From contig WOYJ01000112.1 of the NCBI GenBank assembly GCA_011620845.1, forward strand, positions 1 through 7,438: a stretch of DNA of 7,438 nt, in the 5' to 3' direction. Made by a program: the position numbers and the translations under genes. Source of the DNA: Methanobacteriaceae archaeon (GTDB lineage: Archaea; Methanobacteriota; Methanobacteria; Methanobacteriales; Methanobacteriaceae). The notes beneath the pieces are model-generated. The model did not search any database. It worked only from the letters and a program-made list of their open reading frames with translations, and was not told the origin of the DNA. Within the stretch, counting starts at the first letter, position 1. Each line of letters opens with the position of its first letter. Positions 1 to 6,970 of the stretch are shown here, piece after piece.

Positions 1-143
1 CTTATATTAAGGACAATTATATAAGGATAAAGGAAATAAATGTTCTAATCTAAAAAATGTTTCTATATTTAATTTTAAATCAATCAAATTTTATTGAGCA
101 GTCAAATTTTTATGGAAGAAGTAGATAAGAGAAGTGATTTTTA
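1..143 (+). promoter_or_regulatory. AT-rich leader and probable promoter region of ilvE
   Basis: This stretch has no plausible gene. It is very AT-rich and holds two TATA-like elements on the plus strand: TTATATAA at 17-24 and a weaker TATATTTA around 64-71. An archaeal start site normally lies about 25 bp downstream of the TATA box, so transcription would begin near 45-50 or 92-97, leaving a leader that contains the ilvE SD-like sequence at 134-138. An imperfect direct repeat, TCAAATTTTAT at 84-94 and TCAAATTTTTAT at 102-113, sits close to the second predicted start site and could be an operator, although AT-rich DNA gives such repeats easily. Any gene upstream lies outside the window. Confidence 0.4.
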
Positions 144-1067
144 ATGGTTTTCAATGAATCCGGTAAAATATGGTTCAACGGCGAGTTGGTTGACTGGACA
201 GAGGCGAACATACATGTTCTATCCCACGTGGTTCACTACGGCTCCAGTGTATTTGAAGGAATACGCTGCTACAAAACCCCGAAGGGATCGGCCATATTCC
301 GTCTAAAAGAACACGTAAAACGTCTTTTTAATTCTGGTAAGATATACCGTATGGACATCGACTACAGTGTGGAGGAATTTTCCCAGGCAATAATAGACAC
401 CATCAAGGCCAACGATCTAGATGAATGCTACGTAAGACCAGTTATATTCCGTGGTTATGGTAAATTGGGCGTTCATCCCCTGGAAAATCCGTTGGAGTAT
501 GTTATCGCAGCCTGGAGCTGGGGTAAATACTTGGGAGAAGAAGCCCTGGAAAAAGGGGTGGATGTAGGTATCTCCTCCTGGCGCAGATTAGCCCCTAACA
601 CCATGCCCAACATGGCTAAGGCGGGATCAAATTATATGAACTCCCAGCTTGCTAAAATGGAAGCCATGGAAAACGGATACGACGAAGCAATAATGCTGGA
701 CTACCAGGGCACAGTAAGTGAAGGCAGCGGTGAAAATGTTTTCCTGGTTTACGAGGGGGCCTTATACACTCCTCCCCTTTCCTCATCTATACTACCAGGT
801 ATCACCAGAGATTCCATAATAAAACTGGCCGAATCAATGGACATAGAAGTCAGACAGGAGAATATCCCCAGGGAGATGCTCTACATCGCCAATGAAGTTT
901 TCCTGACCGGCACGGCCGCGGAAGTTACACCCATCAGATCCATAGATCAGATAAAGATAGGTAACGGTGAAAAGGGCGAAATAACCAGTAAACTACAGGA
1001 AAAATTCTTCAGCATCATCAGCGGATATCAGGAAGATAAATACAACTGGCTGACCTATGTAGAATAA
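144..1067 (+). CDS. ilvE: Branched-chain amino acid aminotransferase (class IV PLP enzyme)
   Basis: This enzyme transfers the amino group between glutamate and the 2-oxo acids of leucine, isoleucine and valine, the last step of their synthesis, in the cytoplasm. The 307-residue protein is full length for the family. It carries the substrate-side motif YGSSVFEGIR (32-41), the PLP lysine K159 in AKAGSNY, the SEGSGENVF motif (192-200) whose E193 should pair with the pyridine nitrogen, and the phosphate-side loop LTGTAAEVTP (254-263). The ATG at 144 is chosen because GTGAT at 134-138 can pair with the 16S rRNA tail and because the protein begins at the usual place for the family. uppP follows 50 bp later on the same strand, so co-transcription is possible. 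The alternative class IV enzymes, D-amino acid aminotransferase and aminodeoxychorismate lyase, fit less well. Confidence 0.95.
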   Translation: MVFNESGKIWFNGELVDWTEANIHVLSHVVHYGSSVFEGIRCYKTPKGSAIFRLKEHVKRLFNSGKIYRMDIDYSVEEFSQAIIDTIKANDLDECYVRPVIFRGYGKLGVHPLENPLEYVIAAWSWGKYLGEEALEKGVDVGISSWRRLAPNTMPNMAKAGSNYMNSQLAKMEAMENGYDEAIMLDYQGTVSEGSGENVFLVYEGALYTPPLSSSILPGITRDSIIKLAESMDIEVRQENIPREMLYIANEVFLTGTAAEVTPIRSIDQIKIGNGEKGEITSKLQEKFFSIISGYQEDKYNWLTYVE

Positions 1068-1117
1068 ACATAACCTCCCAGAACAAAAATATAATCTAAT
1101 TTTTCGGTGACTTTTCA

Positions 1118-1954
1118 ATGGATATTATACAAGCAATAATAATCGGTATAGTACAGGGACTGACTGAATTCCTGCCGGTGAGCAGCTCCGCCCACCTGGT
1201 ATTTACACCCTATCTCCTGGCAACAGAATCCAGCCTGGCATTCGACACCCTACTGCACATAGGAACATTAGTTGCAGTGGTTGTCTATTTTTGGAATGAC
1301 CTGGTGCACATGTTCAAGTCTTTCATCACCAGCCTAGCAGACGTTCCACACGGCAAATTCCGTGAAGGCCTACGGGAGGACCAGTTTAAGAAACTGGCAT
1401 GGATGGTGCTTTTAGGGACCATACCCGCGGGTTTGGCAGGCGTTCTGTTTAAAGGCTTCTTCGAAGGTTTGTTCAGTAACATACCTGCCGTCGGGGCATT
1501 TCTGATAATTACTGGTTTTCTACTCTACGCATCAGAGATGGTATCCCGGAAAACCAGGGATAAATCCAGTTTAAAGGAGATGAGCATTAAAAATGCCATG
1601 TTAATTGGTGTTGCACAGGCATGCGCCATAGCCCCGGGAATATCCCGATCTGGTGCAACCATATCTACTGGTCTGTTTCTGGGACTTGAAAGAGAGCTAG
1701 CCGCCAGGTTCAGCTTCTTACTCTCCATACCTGCTATCCTAGGTGCGGCGCTGGTCCAGGCACATGACATATCATCTTTATTTGACATAACCACCAGTGT
1801 TACTGTAGCCGGTTTCATCGCTGCTGCTATATCCAGTTACCTGGCTATTAAAGTGATGTTAAAATTAATATCCGATCGGGACCTCCTGGTGTTTGCTTAT
1901 TACTGCTGGATAGTAGGACCATTGGCTATAATAATATTCTGCTTCTTCATGTAA
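1118..1954 (+). CDS. uppP: Undecaprenyl-diphosphatase / polyprenyl diphosphate phosphatase (UppP/BacA family)
   Basis: This is an integral membrane phosphatase that removes one phosphate from a polyprenyl diphosphate carrier so that the carrier can be reused in envelope synthesis. In a Methanobacteriales host the carrier could serve pseudomurein or glycan assembly; that is inference. The 278 residues have the expected size and are mostly hydrophobic helices. Both family signatures are present: QGLTEFLPVSSSAHL near 13-27 (Q13/E17 of the (E/Q)xxxE motif, then H26) and PGISRSGAT at 173-181 with the catalytic-type R177. The start is ATG 1118, with GGTGA at 1106-1110 and a 7-nt spacer. The gene converges on the cobT-like gene with only 23 nt between stop codons, so the two transcripts probably overlap. 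Confidence 0.95.
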   Translation: MDIIQAIIIGIVQGLTEFLPVSSSAHLVFTPYLLATESSLAFDTLLHIGTLVAVVVYFWNDLVHMFKSFITSLADVPHGKFREGLREDQFKKLAWMVLLGTIPAGLAGVLFKGFFEGLFSNIPAVGAFLIITGFLLYASEMVSRKTRDKSSLKEMSIKNAMLIGVAQACAIAPGISRSGATISTGLFLGLERELAARFSFLLSIPAILGAALVQAHDISSLFDITTSVTVAGFIAAAISSYLAIKVMLKLISDRDLLVFAYYCWIVGPLAIIIFCFFM

Positions 1955-1977
1955 ATTATGAGGCTCCATCATCTGAA

Positions 1978-3048
1978 TTAAAATAATTCCTCACAGAATT
2001 CCTCTGTTTTTATTCGGATCTCATCAACGCCGATCCCTTTAAGCAGAGCAGCCATCATAGCTCCTCCTGCCCCTACTCCTTCTTTAACTGATCCGTTAAG
2101 GTAGTTCTTCAGTCCTGCGTTGCCACATTTTTCAAATTGAGGATCAACGGCAAAAATGGAATAATCAGCTATCTGCCGGGATATGTAGTTAATATCGGAT
2201 GTTTCATCCCTGGCCACGAAAATCGTGGTGGCGATGGACAGTTCTTCCCAATCAAAATCTTTATCCATCTCCTTGATCACCGCACAAACCGCAGTCATCT
2301 GGGTGCCTCCAGCAAGGGTCACCGGCACTTCCGATCCAGCTGCTATCCCTGCCACGGCAGGAATCATGGGGTCTCCCACCACTTCCACGGCTTTAAATGG
2401 ATCACTGGCTAAGTCTCCTGCTTCAAAGCCGGCAGCTTTCAATCCATCAGAGACAACCTCAAGCTTGAGGTCGTGAGGGTTTTCCGGCATGCTTCCACTG
2501 ACCTTACGGTTACCATCGTAGCCCATAGCAGTCAAGACACCCAGTGCTGTGGTGGTTCCTGCTGGAGTGCTCTCGCCTATGAATAGATGATCATTGAACT
2601 GTGAAAGCATCTTTCCCAGGAATTTCCCCCGATTAAATATCTGTTCCGGGTTTAAAACAGCTTTTCCACTCTGGATATTTTCCCCTGGTTTATGGTTGAT
2701 ATCAAAAAAGGTTACATTAGGTTTAACTGCAGCACCCGCATCGGCGGCTAAAAAGGGTATATCCGCCAGTTCCAGGGCTGCTTTGGTAATTACAGCAGGG
2801 GTGGGTGAGGCCGCGCCTTCAACCACGGTTTGGGGAATATCTGGCAGACACATGGCCTTTCCATGCACGATTAACTCCACGTCAGCGGCAGGTGTGTAAT
2901 CGGTTAATTCCGGTGTGGCGCCTGCACCGGTTATTCCTGGGATATTGGAAGTTCTGGTACTGGCTATCACACATAAAAATAGGGGGTTGGAGTCTTCAAG
3001 TGTGGGTAATTCACCTGATGAGCCAAAATGTCTGATGATATTCTTCAA
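1978..3048 (-). CDS. cobT: CobT-like nicotinate-nucleotide:base phosphoribosyltransferase (UPF0284 family)
   Basis: This protein belongs to the archaeal/cyanobacterial branch of CobT, which transfers phosphoribose from nicotinate mononucleotide to a lower-ligand base to make the alpha-riboside phosphate used in cobamide assembly. Methanogens need cobamides for the corrinoid methyltransferase Mtr. At 356 residues it is full length. It shows GESTPAGTTTALGVL (158-172) and a C-terminal KEGVGAGGAM (322-331), where E323 sits at the position of the catalytic glutamate of bacterial CobT. The start codon is TTG at 3048-3046, supported by AGGTGG at 3060-3055 with a 6-nt spacer; the next in-frame methionine is residue 66, too far inside. 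The gene is transcribed alone, divergent from kae1-bud32 and convergent with uppP. The family is certain; the substrate base in this organism is inferred. Confidence 0.9.
   Translation of the reverse strand: MKNIIRHFGSSGELPTLEDSNPLFLCVIASTRTSNIPGITGAGATPELTDYTPAADVELIVHGKAMCLPDIPQTVVEGAASPTPAVITKAALELADIPFLAADAGAAVKPNVTFFDINHKPGENIQSGKAVLNPEQIFNRGKFLGKMLSQFNDHLFIGESTPAGTTTALGVLTAMGYDGNRKVSGSMPENPHDLKLEVVSDGLKAAGFEAGDLASDPFKAVEVVGDPMIPAVAGIAAGSEVPVTLAGGTQMTAVCAVIKEMDKDFDWEELSIATTIFVARDETSDINYISRQIADYSIFAVDPQFEKCGNAGLKNYLNGSVKEGVGAGGAMMAALLKGIGVDEIRIKTEEFCEELF
1993..2011 (+). terminator. Possible weak hairpin plus T-run terminating uppP inside the cobT 3' end
   Basis: On the plus strand ACAGA (1993-1997) and TCTGT (2003-2007) can form a 5-bp stem with a 5-nt loop, and five T residues follow (2007-2011). 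It lies about 40 nt past the uppP stop, within the last codons of the oppositely oriented cobT-like gene. Archaeal termination relies mainly on T-runs, so this may be enough to end the uppP transcript. The stem is short and the bases also code for protein, so chance is quite possible. Confidence 0.25.
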
Positions 3049-3181
3049 GTTCTTCCACCTTTATATTGTAGTTTGATAAAATTAAATGGTTAATCCATAT
3101 ATATAAGTATAAATAAACTGATGGAAAATTAAATTTCACCCGTGATTGGGAAAAATTATCGATTATCGAGTTGATTTACCA
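3049..3181. promoter_or_regulatory. Divergent promoter region between cobT and kae1-bud32
   Basis: This 133-bp AT-rich gap must serve both flanking genes. A run of alternating A and T at about 3097-3105 is self-complementary and can be read as a TATA box on either strand. Plus-strand transcription would start near 3127, giving kae1 a leader of about 55 nt. Minus-strand transcription would start near 3075, giving cobT a leader of about 27 nt that contains its SD. A second TATA-like stretch lies at 3108-3114. The gap ends with GAGTTGAT at 3168-3175, one base from an ideal SD and 6 nt before ATG 3182. Confidence 0.5.
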
Positions 3182-4816
3182 ATGATATGCATCGGACTGG
3201 AGGGTACCGCAGAAAAAACAGGTGTAGGGATCGTAGATTCCTCCGGGGAAATACTGGCCTCGGTGGGCAAATCCCTCATACCAGAAAGCGGAGGAATACA
3301 CCCCCGGGAAGCAGCAGAACACCACGCAAACAACATCGTACCCCTCATCAAAGAGGCATTAGTCGAATCTGGACTGGAACTGAAGGATATAGATCTGGTG
3401 GCCTTCTCCCGGGGCCCGGGTTTAGGACCAGCCCTGCGAACGATAGCTACTGCGGCCAGATCCCTAAGTTTGTCCTTAAAAGTACCCATCATGGGTGTTA
3501 ATCACTGCATAGGACATGTGGAGATCGGCCGCCTCACCACCGGAGCTGTAGACCCACTAACTCTATACGTCAGTGGTGGTAACAGTCAGATAATCGCCTA
3601 TGACCGGGGAAGGTACCGTGTCTTTGGAGAGACCCTGGACATAGCACTAGGTAACTGCCTGGACCAGTTCGCCCGTCAAGTCAACCTGGGCCATCCTGGC
3701 GGGCCTCGGGTAGAAGAACTGGCCCTTAAATCTCAAAACTATCTTAAACTACCCTACACAGTCAAGGGTATGGATCTATCCTTTTCTGGTTTACTCACCG
3801 CAACCATTCGGAAATATGAAGCTGGAGAACCCTTAGAAGATGTATGCTACAGCCTGCAGGAGACAGCTTTCGCCATGGTCACCGAGATAACCGAGAGGGC
3901 CCTGGCCCATTCCAAGAAAAGGGAAGTTATGTTGTGTGGTGGGGTAGCAGCCAACAGCCGGCTGAGGGAGATGATCTCCATCATGACCAAAGAACACTAC
4001 GCCGACTTCTACCAACCCCCTATAAAGTATTGTGGGGATAATGGGGCTATGATCGCCTGGATAGGGCAGTTGATGTTCCAATATGGCTCAGTGCAGAAAG
4101 TAGAGGACACCACCGTTATCCAGAGATACCGCACCGACCAGGTGGATGTTCCCTGGATGAAAACCTCACCTGCTCATTTGAAATTACCATCCAATATGCT
4201 GGAGAAGGGAGCTGAAGCCAACATCTATCCGGGGGAATGGATGGGACGGGATGTGCTCCTGAAGGAAAGGGTATCTAAAAGCTACCGTATAGAAGAGATA
4301 GACCACCGATTAAGGAAGAGAAGAACGAAAGGTGAAGCCAAACTTCTACATCAGGCCAAAACCTGCGGAGTAACCACCCCACTCATATACGATATAGATA
4401 AGGAAAATAAGACCATAACCATGGAATATATACCGGGTAAACCGATTAAAGACGTGTTCAACGAATCAGAGATATCCCAGATAAAATCTATCTGTAAAAA
4501 AGTAGGTGAAAAGGTTGCCCGCCTGCATAACTGTGGAATAATCCATGGAGACCTGACCAGCAGCAACTTACTGCTAAAAGATGGGGAAATTGTATTCATC
4601 GACTTTGGGCTGGGAAAGATCTCCGACTTGGTGGAGGATAAAGGCACCGACCTCCTGGTTTTCAAGAAAGCACTTACCGGTATACACTATGACATTGCAG
4701 GGGATTGTTTCCAGTCTATTTTAGAGGGTTACCAGGATGCAGATGATTATCAGGAAATCTTAGAGAAAATAGGGGAAATTGAGGTAAGAAGTCGTTATAC
4801 AGACAACAATAATTAA
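3182..4816 (+). CDS. kae1-bud32: Kae1-Bud32 fusion: tRNA N6-threonylcarbamoyladenosine synthase catalytic subunit joined to its kinase/ATPase
   Basis: Two KEOPS subunits are fused in one chain, as in Methanocaldococcus jannaschii. Kae1 transfers the threonylcarbamoyl group to A37 of ANN-decoding tRNAs; Bud32 is an atypical small RIO-like kinase acting as an ATPase within the complex. In the 544-residue product, Kae1 spans about 1-325, with metal ligands H108 and H112 in NHCIGH and D286 in CGDNGAM, and ligand-binding motifs SGGNSQ (131-136) and GGVAAN (253-258). Bud32 spans about 340-540, with GAEA (343-346), K361 in LLKERV, HGDLTSSN (455-462; D457) and IDFGLGK (473-479; D474). The reading frame extends upstream to a TTG at 3146, but I choose ATG 3182 because it gives the family N-terminus MICIGLEGTAEKTG and has an SD-like GAGTTGAT at 3168-3175. 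The stop codon lies inside a direct repeat shared with 5825-5858. Confidence 0.95.
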   Translation: MICIGLEGTAEKTGVGIVDSSGEILASVGKSLIPESGGIHPREAAEHHANNIVPLIKEALVESGLELKDIDLVAFSRGPGLGPALRTIATAARSLSLSLKVPIMGVNHCIGHVEIGRLTTGAVDPLTLYVSGGNSQIIAYDRGRYRVFGETLDIALGNCLDQFARQVNLGHPGGPRVEELALKSQNYLKLPYTVKGMDLSFSGLLTATIRKYEAGEPLEDVCYSLQETAFAMVTEITERALAHSKKREVMLCGGVAANSRLREMISIMTKEHYADFYQPPIKYCGDNGAMIAWIGQLMFQYGSVQKVEDTTVIQRYRTDQVDVPWMKTSPAHLKLPSNMLEKGAEANIYPGEWMGRDVLLKERVSKSYRIEEIDHRLRKRRTKGEAKLLHQAKTCGVTTPLIYDIDKENKTITMEYIPGKPIKDVFNESEISQIKSICKKVGEKVARLHNCGIIHGDLTSSNLLLKDGEIVFIDFGLGKISDLVEDKGTDLLVFKKALTGIHYDIAGDCFQSILEGYQDADDYQEILEKIGEIEVRSRYTDNNN

Positions 4817-4836
4817 ACCGCTCCGATAATTAAACC
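4798..4836 (+). repeat. Left copy of an imperfect direct repeat flanking the lipase-like pseudogene
   Basis: TACAGACAACAATA (4798-4811) differs by one base from TACAGATAACAATA at 5825-5838. It is followed by two copies of ATAATTAAACC (4809-4819 and 4826-4836, 17-nt period), whose AATTAAACC core recurs at 5850-5858. The left copy encodes the last residues and stop codon of kae1-bud32. The pair brackets the hydrolase remnant, as a duplication made during insertion would. AT-rich composition weakens the case. Confidence 0.45.
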
Positions 4837-4848
4837 ATTCTTCGATGT

Positions 4849-5739
4849 TTAAGATCTTTCGTAGTTTTTATAGAAGTTCACCACCAGTTTTATCACGGTA
4901 GGGTCTTTAGTCAGGTCATCATGCCCCACACCACGGATTAGTTGGGGTGTGATGTTGCCCAGAATACTCTGTTCATTGGCCACGGCCCCATCTCCCTTGG
5001 CCGTCCATCTGTAAACAGTTTCACCGTTTTTAACTAACTTAACCCGTGTGGGTAAGTATCCTCTCCTCTTTACGGATTTATAGCTTTCATATTCTTCTTT
5101 TGAGGTTCCTATTAACCATTCCACCATACCCATCAATTTAGATATGAATTTGGTTTGTGCAGGCACTTGGTGGCCTATTATTATGTGGTGGGTAACTCCC
5201 GGTATGACCCCATCATGACCGGGCCCTGAACTATTCAGCTCTAGGGTCTGGCTGTCATAAGTACGCATATTAGCCACTGCACCTGAAGAACCTATGTCCC
5301 TGAAATACAAGCAGATTAAAGGCTTAAGCAGCAGATAAAGCAAGCGTTTACTGTCGATTAAATCGGCCAGTGCACTGCCGTGATTTACTGGTGCTATTCC
5401 GACCAACTGCCGGATGTTCTTGTAATTATCATTTCTGGCCATGTAGAACCGGGAAACCAGAGCACCATGGAGTGGCATACTTATCAGTGCATCCGGTAGA
5501 CGCCCTGATATCAAAGATGAACTTCCCTAAATCAGTAGGGTACGTATAGGGATCGCCAGTACCCGTGAGATAATCAAACTCATAATAAGGGATGTTCTCT
5601 TCATCTAAAGCTTTTTTCATCACATCCCATTCTACGAGTACATCCTCATCATTTCTGGAACGCCTCCATGGACTAAAATTACGGGGGTTAGCTCCGCCAC
5701 TGATTTTGTTGAATCTGTATCGTTCATGATGTGTATCAT
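4849..5739 (-). pseudogene. Frameshifted alpha/beta-hydrolase (lipase/esterase-like) gene
   Basis: The pieces of one serine hydrolase lie in order but in three different frames. The first frame (ATG at 5739 or 5727, or GTG at 5700) gives LTPVILVHGG, the beta-strand and oxyanion HG motif, then meets a stop at 5634-5632. A second frame, entered near 5662, gives RSRNDEDVLVEWDVMKKA through GKFIFDIRASTGCTDK and ends near 5480. The nucleophile elbow HSM (serine codon 5471-5469) is in the third frame for only a few codons. A shift at 5466 then leads into GALVSRFYM, NIRQLVGIAPVNHGSALADL and an unbroken C-terminal part with candidate catalytic aspartate in KGDGAV (codon 4992-4990) and histidine in GVGHDD (4923-4921). 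The longest open frame, from ATG 5514, begins out of phase and reads MPLHG where GHSMG is expected, so it lacks the serine. A TATA-like TTATATAA lies at 5748-5741. There is no signal peptide. The natural substrate is unknown. Confidence 0.8.
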
Positions 5740-5908
5740 TTTATATAAGATCTGGATTTTTAAAGGCCTTTATCGTTATTTTTCCAAATTCATTCATTAA
5801 AAATATTATTTCAACAGTCTAATCTACAGATAACAATAGATAAATCCACAATTAAACCTATGATTAAACTAATTAATATTTACTATTAGAATTACTGTTG
5901 GTCTTAAA
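5740..5908. promoter_or_regulatory. AT-rich gap with promoters for the hydrolase remnant and rdgB
   Basis: No gene is visible in this 169-bp gap. On the minus strand TTATATAA (5748-5741) is the likely TATA box of the hydrolase. On the plus strand TTAATATTTA (5873-5882) lies about 30 bp before the rdgB ATG at 5909. Transcription would then begin within a few bases of that codon, and no SD is seen, so the rdgB message is probably leaderless or nearly so. The gap also contains the right copy of the flanking repeat (5825-5858). Confidence 0.4.
5825..5858 (+). repeat. Right copy of the imperfect direct repeat flanking the lipase-like pseudogene
   Basis: TACAGATAACAATA (5825-5838) matches 13 of 14 bases of the kae1-bud32 3' end at 4798-4811. 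AATTAAACC (5850-5858) repeats the sequence that straddles and follows that stop codon. Here the copy is non-coding. A related GATTAAACT follows at 5862-5870. Confidence 0.45.
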
Positions 5909-6484
5909 ATGTCTGAAAAAATCAATTCAAAAATCATTACCTTTATAACCGGTAACCCCCATAAAGTTAAAGAAGCCCAGGGAATATTGAATAACCTGGG
6001 AATTTCACTGGAGCATGCTGATCTCGGCTACCCTGAAATCCAGGGAACCCTGGAGGACGTGGCCCGGTACGGTGCACAGTATGCTAGCAGGCGTCTCGGT
6101 AAACCAGTGATAGTAGAGGACGCCGGATTATTCATAAAAGCCCTTAAATGGTTTCCAGGGACATATTCATCCTATGTGCAGGAAACATTAGGTAATAAGG
6201 GTATATTGAAGCTTATGAGTGATGTTGAAGACAGATACGCCGAGTTCAGGTCGGTAGTTGGGTACTGCACCCCCAAAACCGAGCCCGAGGTTTTTTTAGG
6301 CACTGTCAAAGGACGCATCGGATACGAAGAAAAGGGCCAGTACGGTTTCGCCTACGACCCCCTGTTTATCCCAGATGGATATGATAAATCCTTCGGAGAA
6401 CTACAAAGACAAGAGAAAAACATGTTCTCCCACCGTCATAACTCGCTCGAGAAGTTCGCACTATGGTATAAAGACCAGGAATAA
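5909..6484 (+). CDS. rdgB: XTP/dITP diphosphatase (HAM1/RdgB family non-canonical purine NTP pyrophosphatase)
   Basis: This cytoplasmic enzyme hydrolyses XTP, ITP and dITP to monophosphates and pyrophosphate, keeping deaminated purines out of RNA and DNA. The 191 residues fit the family. Motifs in order are FITGNPHKVKEA (12-23), VIVEDAGLFI (68-77; the acidic pair that binds metal and base), FPGTYSSYVQETLGN (82-96), GQYGFAYDPLFIP (143-155) and FSHRHNSLEKF (173-183), where SHR contacts the nucleotide. Compared with typical archaeal members the N-terminus carries about eight extra residues before the first strand; no better in-frame start is visible, so ATG 5909 is kept. There is no SD, consistent with a leaderless message. 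rpsO follows 84 bp downstream in the same direction. Confidence 0.93.
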   Translation: MSEKINSKIITFITGNPHKVKEAQGILNNLGISLEHADLGYPEIQGTLEDVARYGAQYASRRLGKPVIVEDAGLFIKALKWFPGTYSSYVQETLGNKGILKLMSDVEDRYAEFRSVVGYCTPKTEPEVFLGTVKGRIGYEEKGQYGFAYDPLFIPDGYDKSFGELQRQEKNMFSHRHNSLEKFALWYKDQE

Positions 6485-6568
6485 TCAGTTATAAACCATG
6501 AAAATGGACTGAATCCACAATGAACTATCAACCTGCTTTAACCATACATAATATTTAGAGGTGAAATA

Positions 6569-6970
6569 ATGGCAGTTAAGCCAGAATGGATTGAATATTC
6601 CAACGAAGAGATTGAAGAACTGATATTAAGACTTAAAAAGGAAGGAAATTCCACCAGCATGATGGGAATCATCCTGAGGGACCAGTACGGTATCCCGGAT
6701 GTTAAACTGATAACCGGGCTTAAGATCACCCAGATCCTGGAAAAACACAATCAGGGCCTGGATTATCCGGAAGACCTCATGAACCTCATCCGGAAAGCAG
6801 TTAACATAAGGGACCACCTAAAAGAGAATCCCAAAGACCTGCATACCAGGAGAGGCCTGCGTATCGTGGAATCCAAGATCAGGAGACTGGTGAGATACTA
6901 TAGGAATGAAGGTGTACTTCCTGAAGGATGGAGATATGAGCCAAAACAAGCAGCATTACTTGTTAAGTGA
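6569..6970 (+). CDS. rpsO: Small ribosomal subunit protein uS15 (archaeal S15)
   Basis: This protein binds 16S rRNA in the central domain of the small subunit early in assembly. At 133 residues it is longer than bacterial S15 because it has the archaeal/eukaryotic N-terminal extension: the PEWIEYSNEEIEELI start and the segment with GIILRDQYGIPDVK (52 residues or so before the shared core). The core includes YPEDLMNLIRKAVNIRDHL and KDLHTRRGLRIVESKIRRL, and the chain ends with PEGWRYEPKQAALLVK. ATG 6569 is firmly set by AGGTGA at 6559-6564 with a 4-nt spacer. TTATAAA at 6489-6495, just past the rdgB stop, could be its own TATA box and would give a leader of about 50 nt. The stop codon is inside the left arm of a strong terminator hairpin. 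Confidence 0.97.
   Translation: MAVKPEWIEYSNEEIEELILRLKKEGNSTSMMGIILRDQYGIPDVKLITGLKITQILEKHNQGLDYPEDLMNLIRKAVNIRDHLKENPKDLHTRRGLRIVESKIRRLVRYYRNEGVLPEGWRYEPKQAALLVK

Noticed and set aside
1285..1818. Two minus-strand open frames inside uppP (65 and 97 residues)
   Set aside because: They lie opposite a certain gene, match no family I know, and look like by-products of its codon pattern.
2137..3035. Several plus-strand open frames opposite cobT (76 to 101 residues)
   Set aside because: They overlap one another and a full-length recognised gene on the other strand, and have no family resemblance or SD.
3146..3181. A TTG start for kae1-bud32 at 3146, adding 12 residues
   Set aside because: It lacks an SD at a workable distance, while ATG 3182 has GAGTTGAT 6 nt upstream and gives the N-terminus MICIGLEGTAEKTG usual for the family.
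3163..4665. Short open frames on both strands within kae1-bud32
   Set aside because: All are in other frames of a long, strongly recognised fusion gene; none has independent support.
4849..5514. An intact 221-residue hydrolase starting at ATG 5514
   Set aside because: Its first 16 residues are out of phase with the family, the GHSMG serine motif reads as MPLHG, and the missing N-terminal parts are found upstream in other frames.
5429..5740. Programmed ribosomal frameshifting to express the hydrolase
   Set aside because: Three separate changes would be needed, one with about 10 nt apparently missing, and no slippery heptamer is seen; decay or sequence error is simpler.
144..6970. A new multi-gene system such as a defence or toxin cluster
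   Set aside because: Every intact gene is a known housekeeping family with its key residues in place, and the only accessory parts are a decayed hydrolase and a partial integrase.
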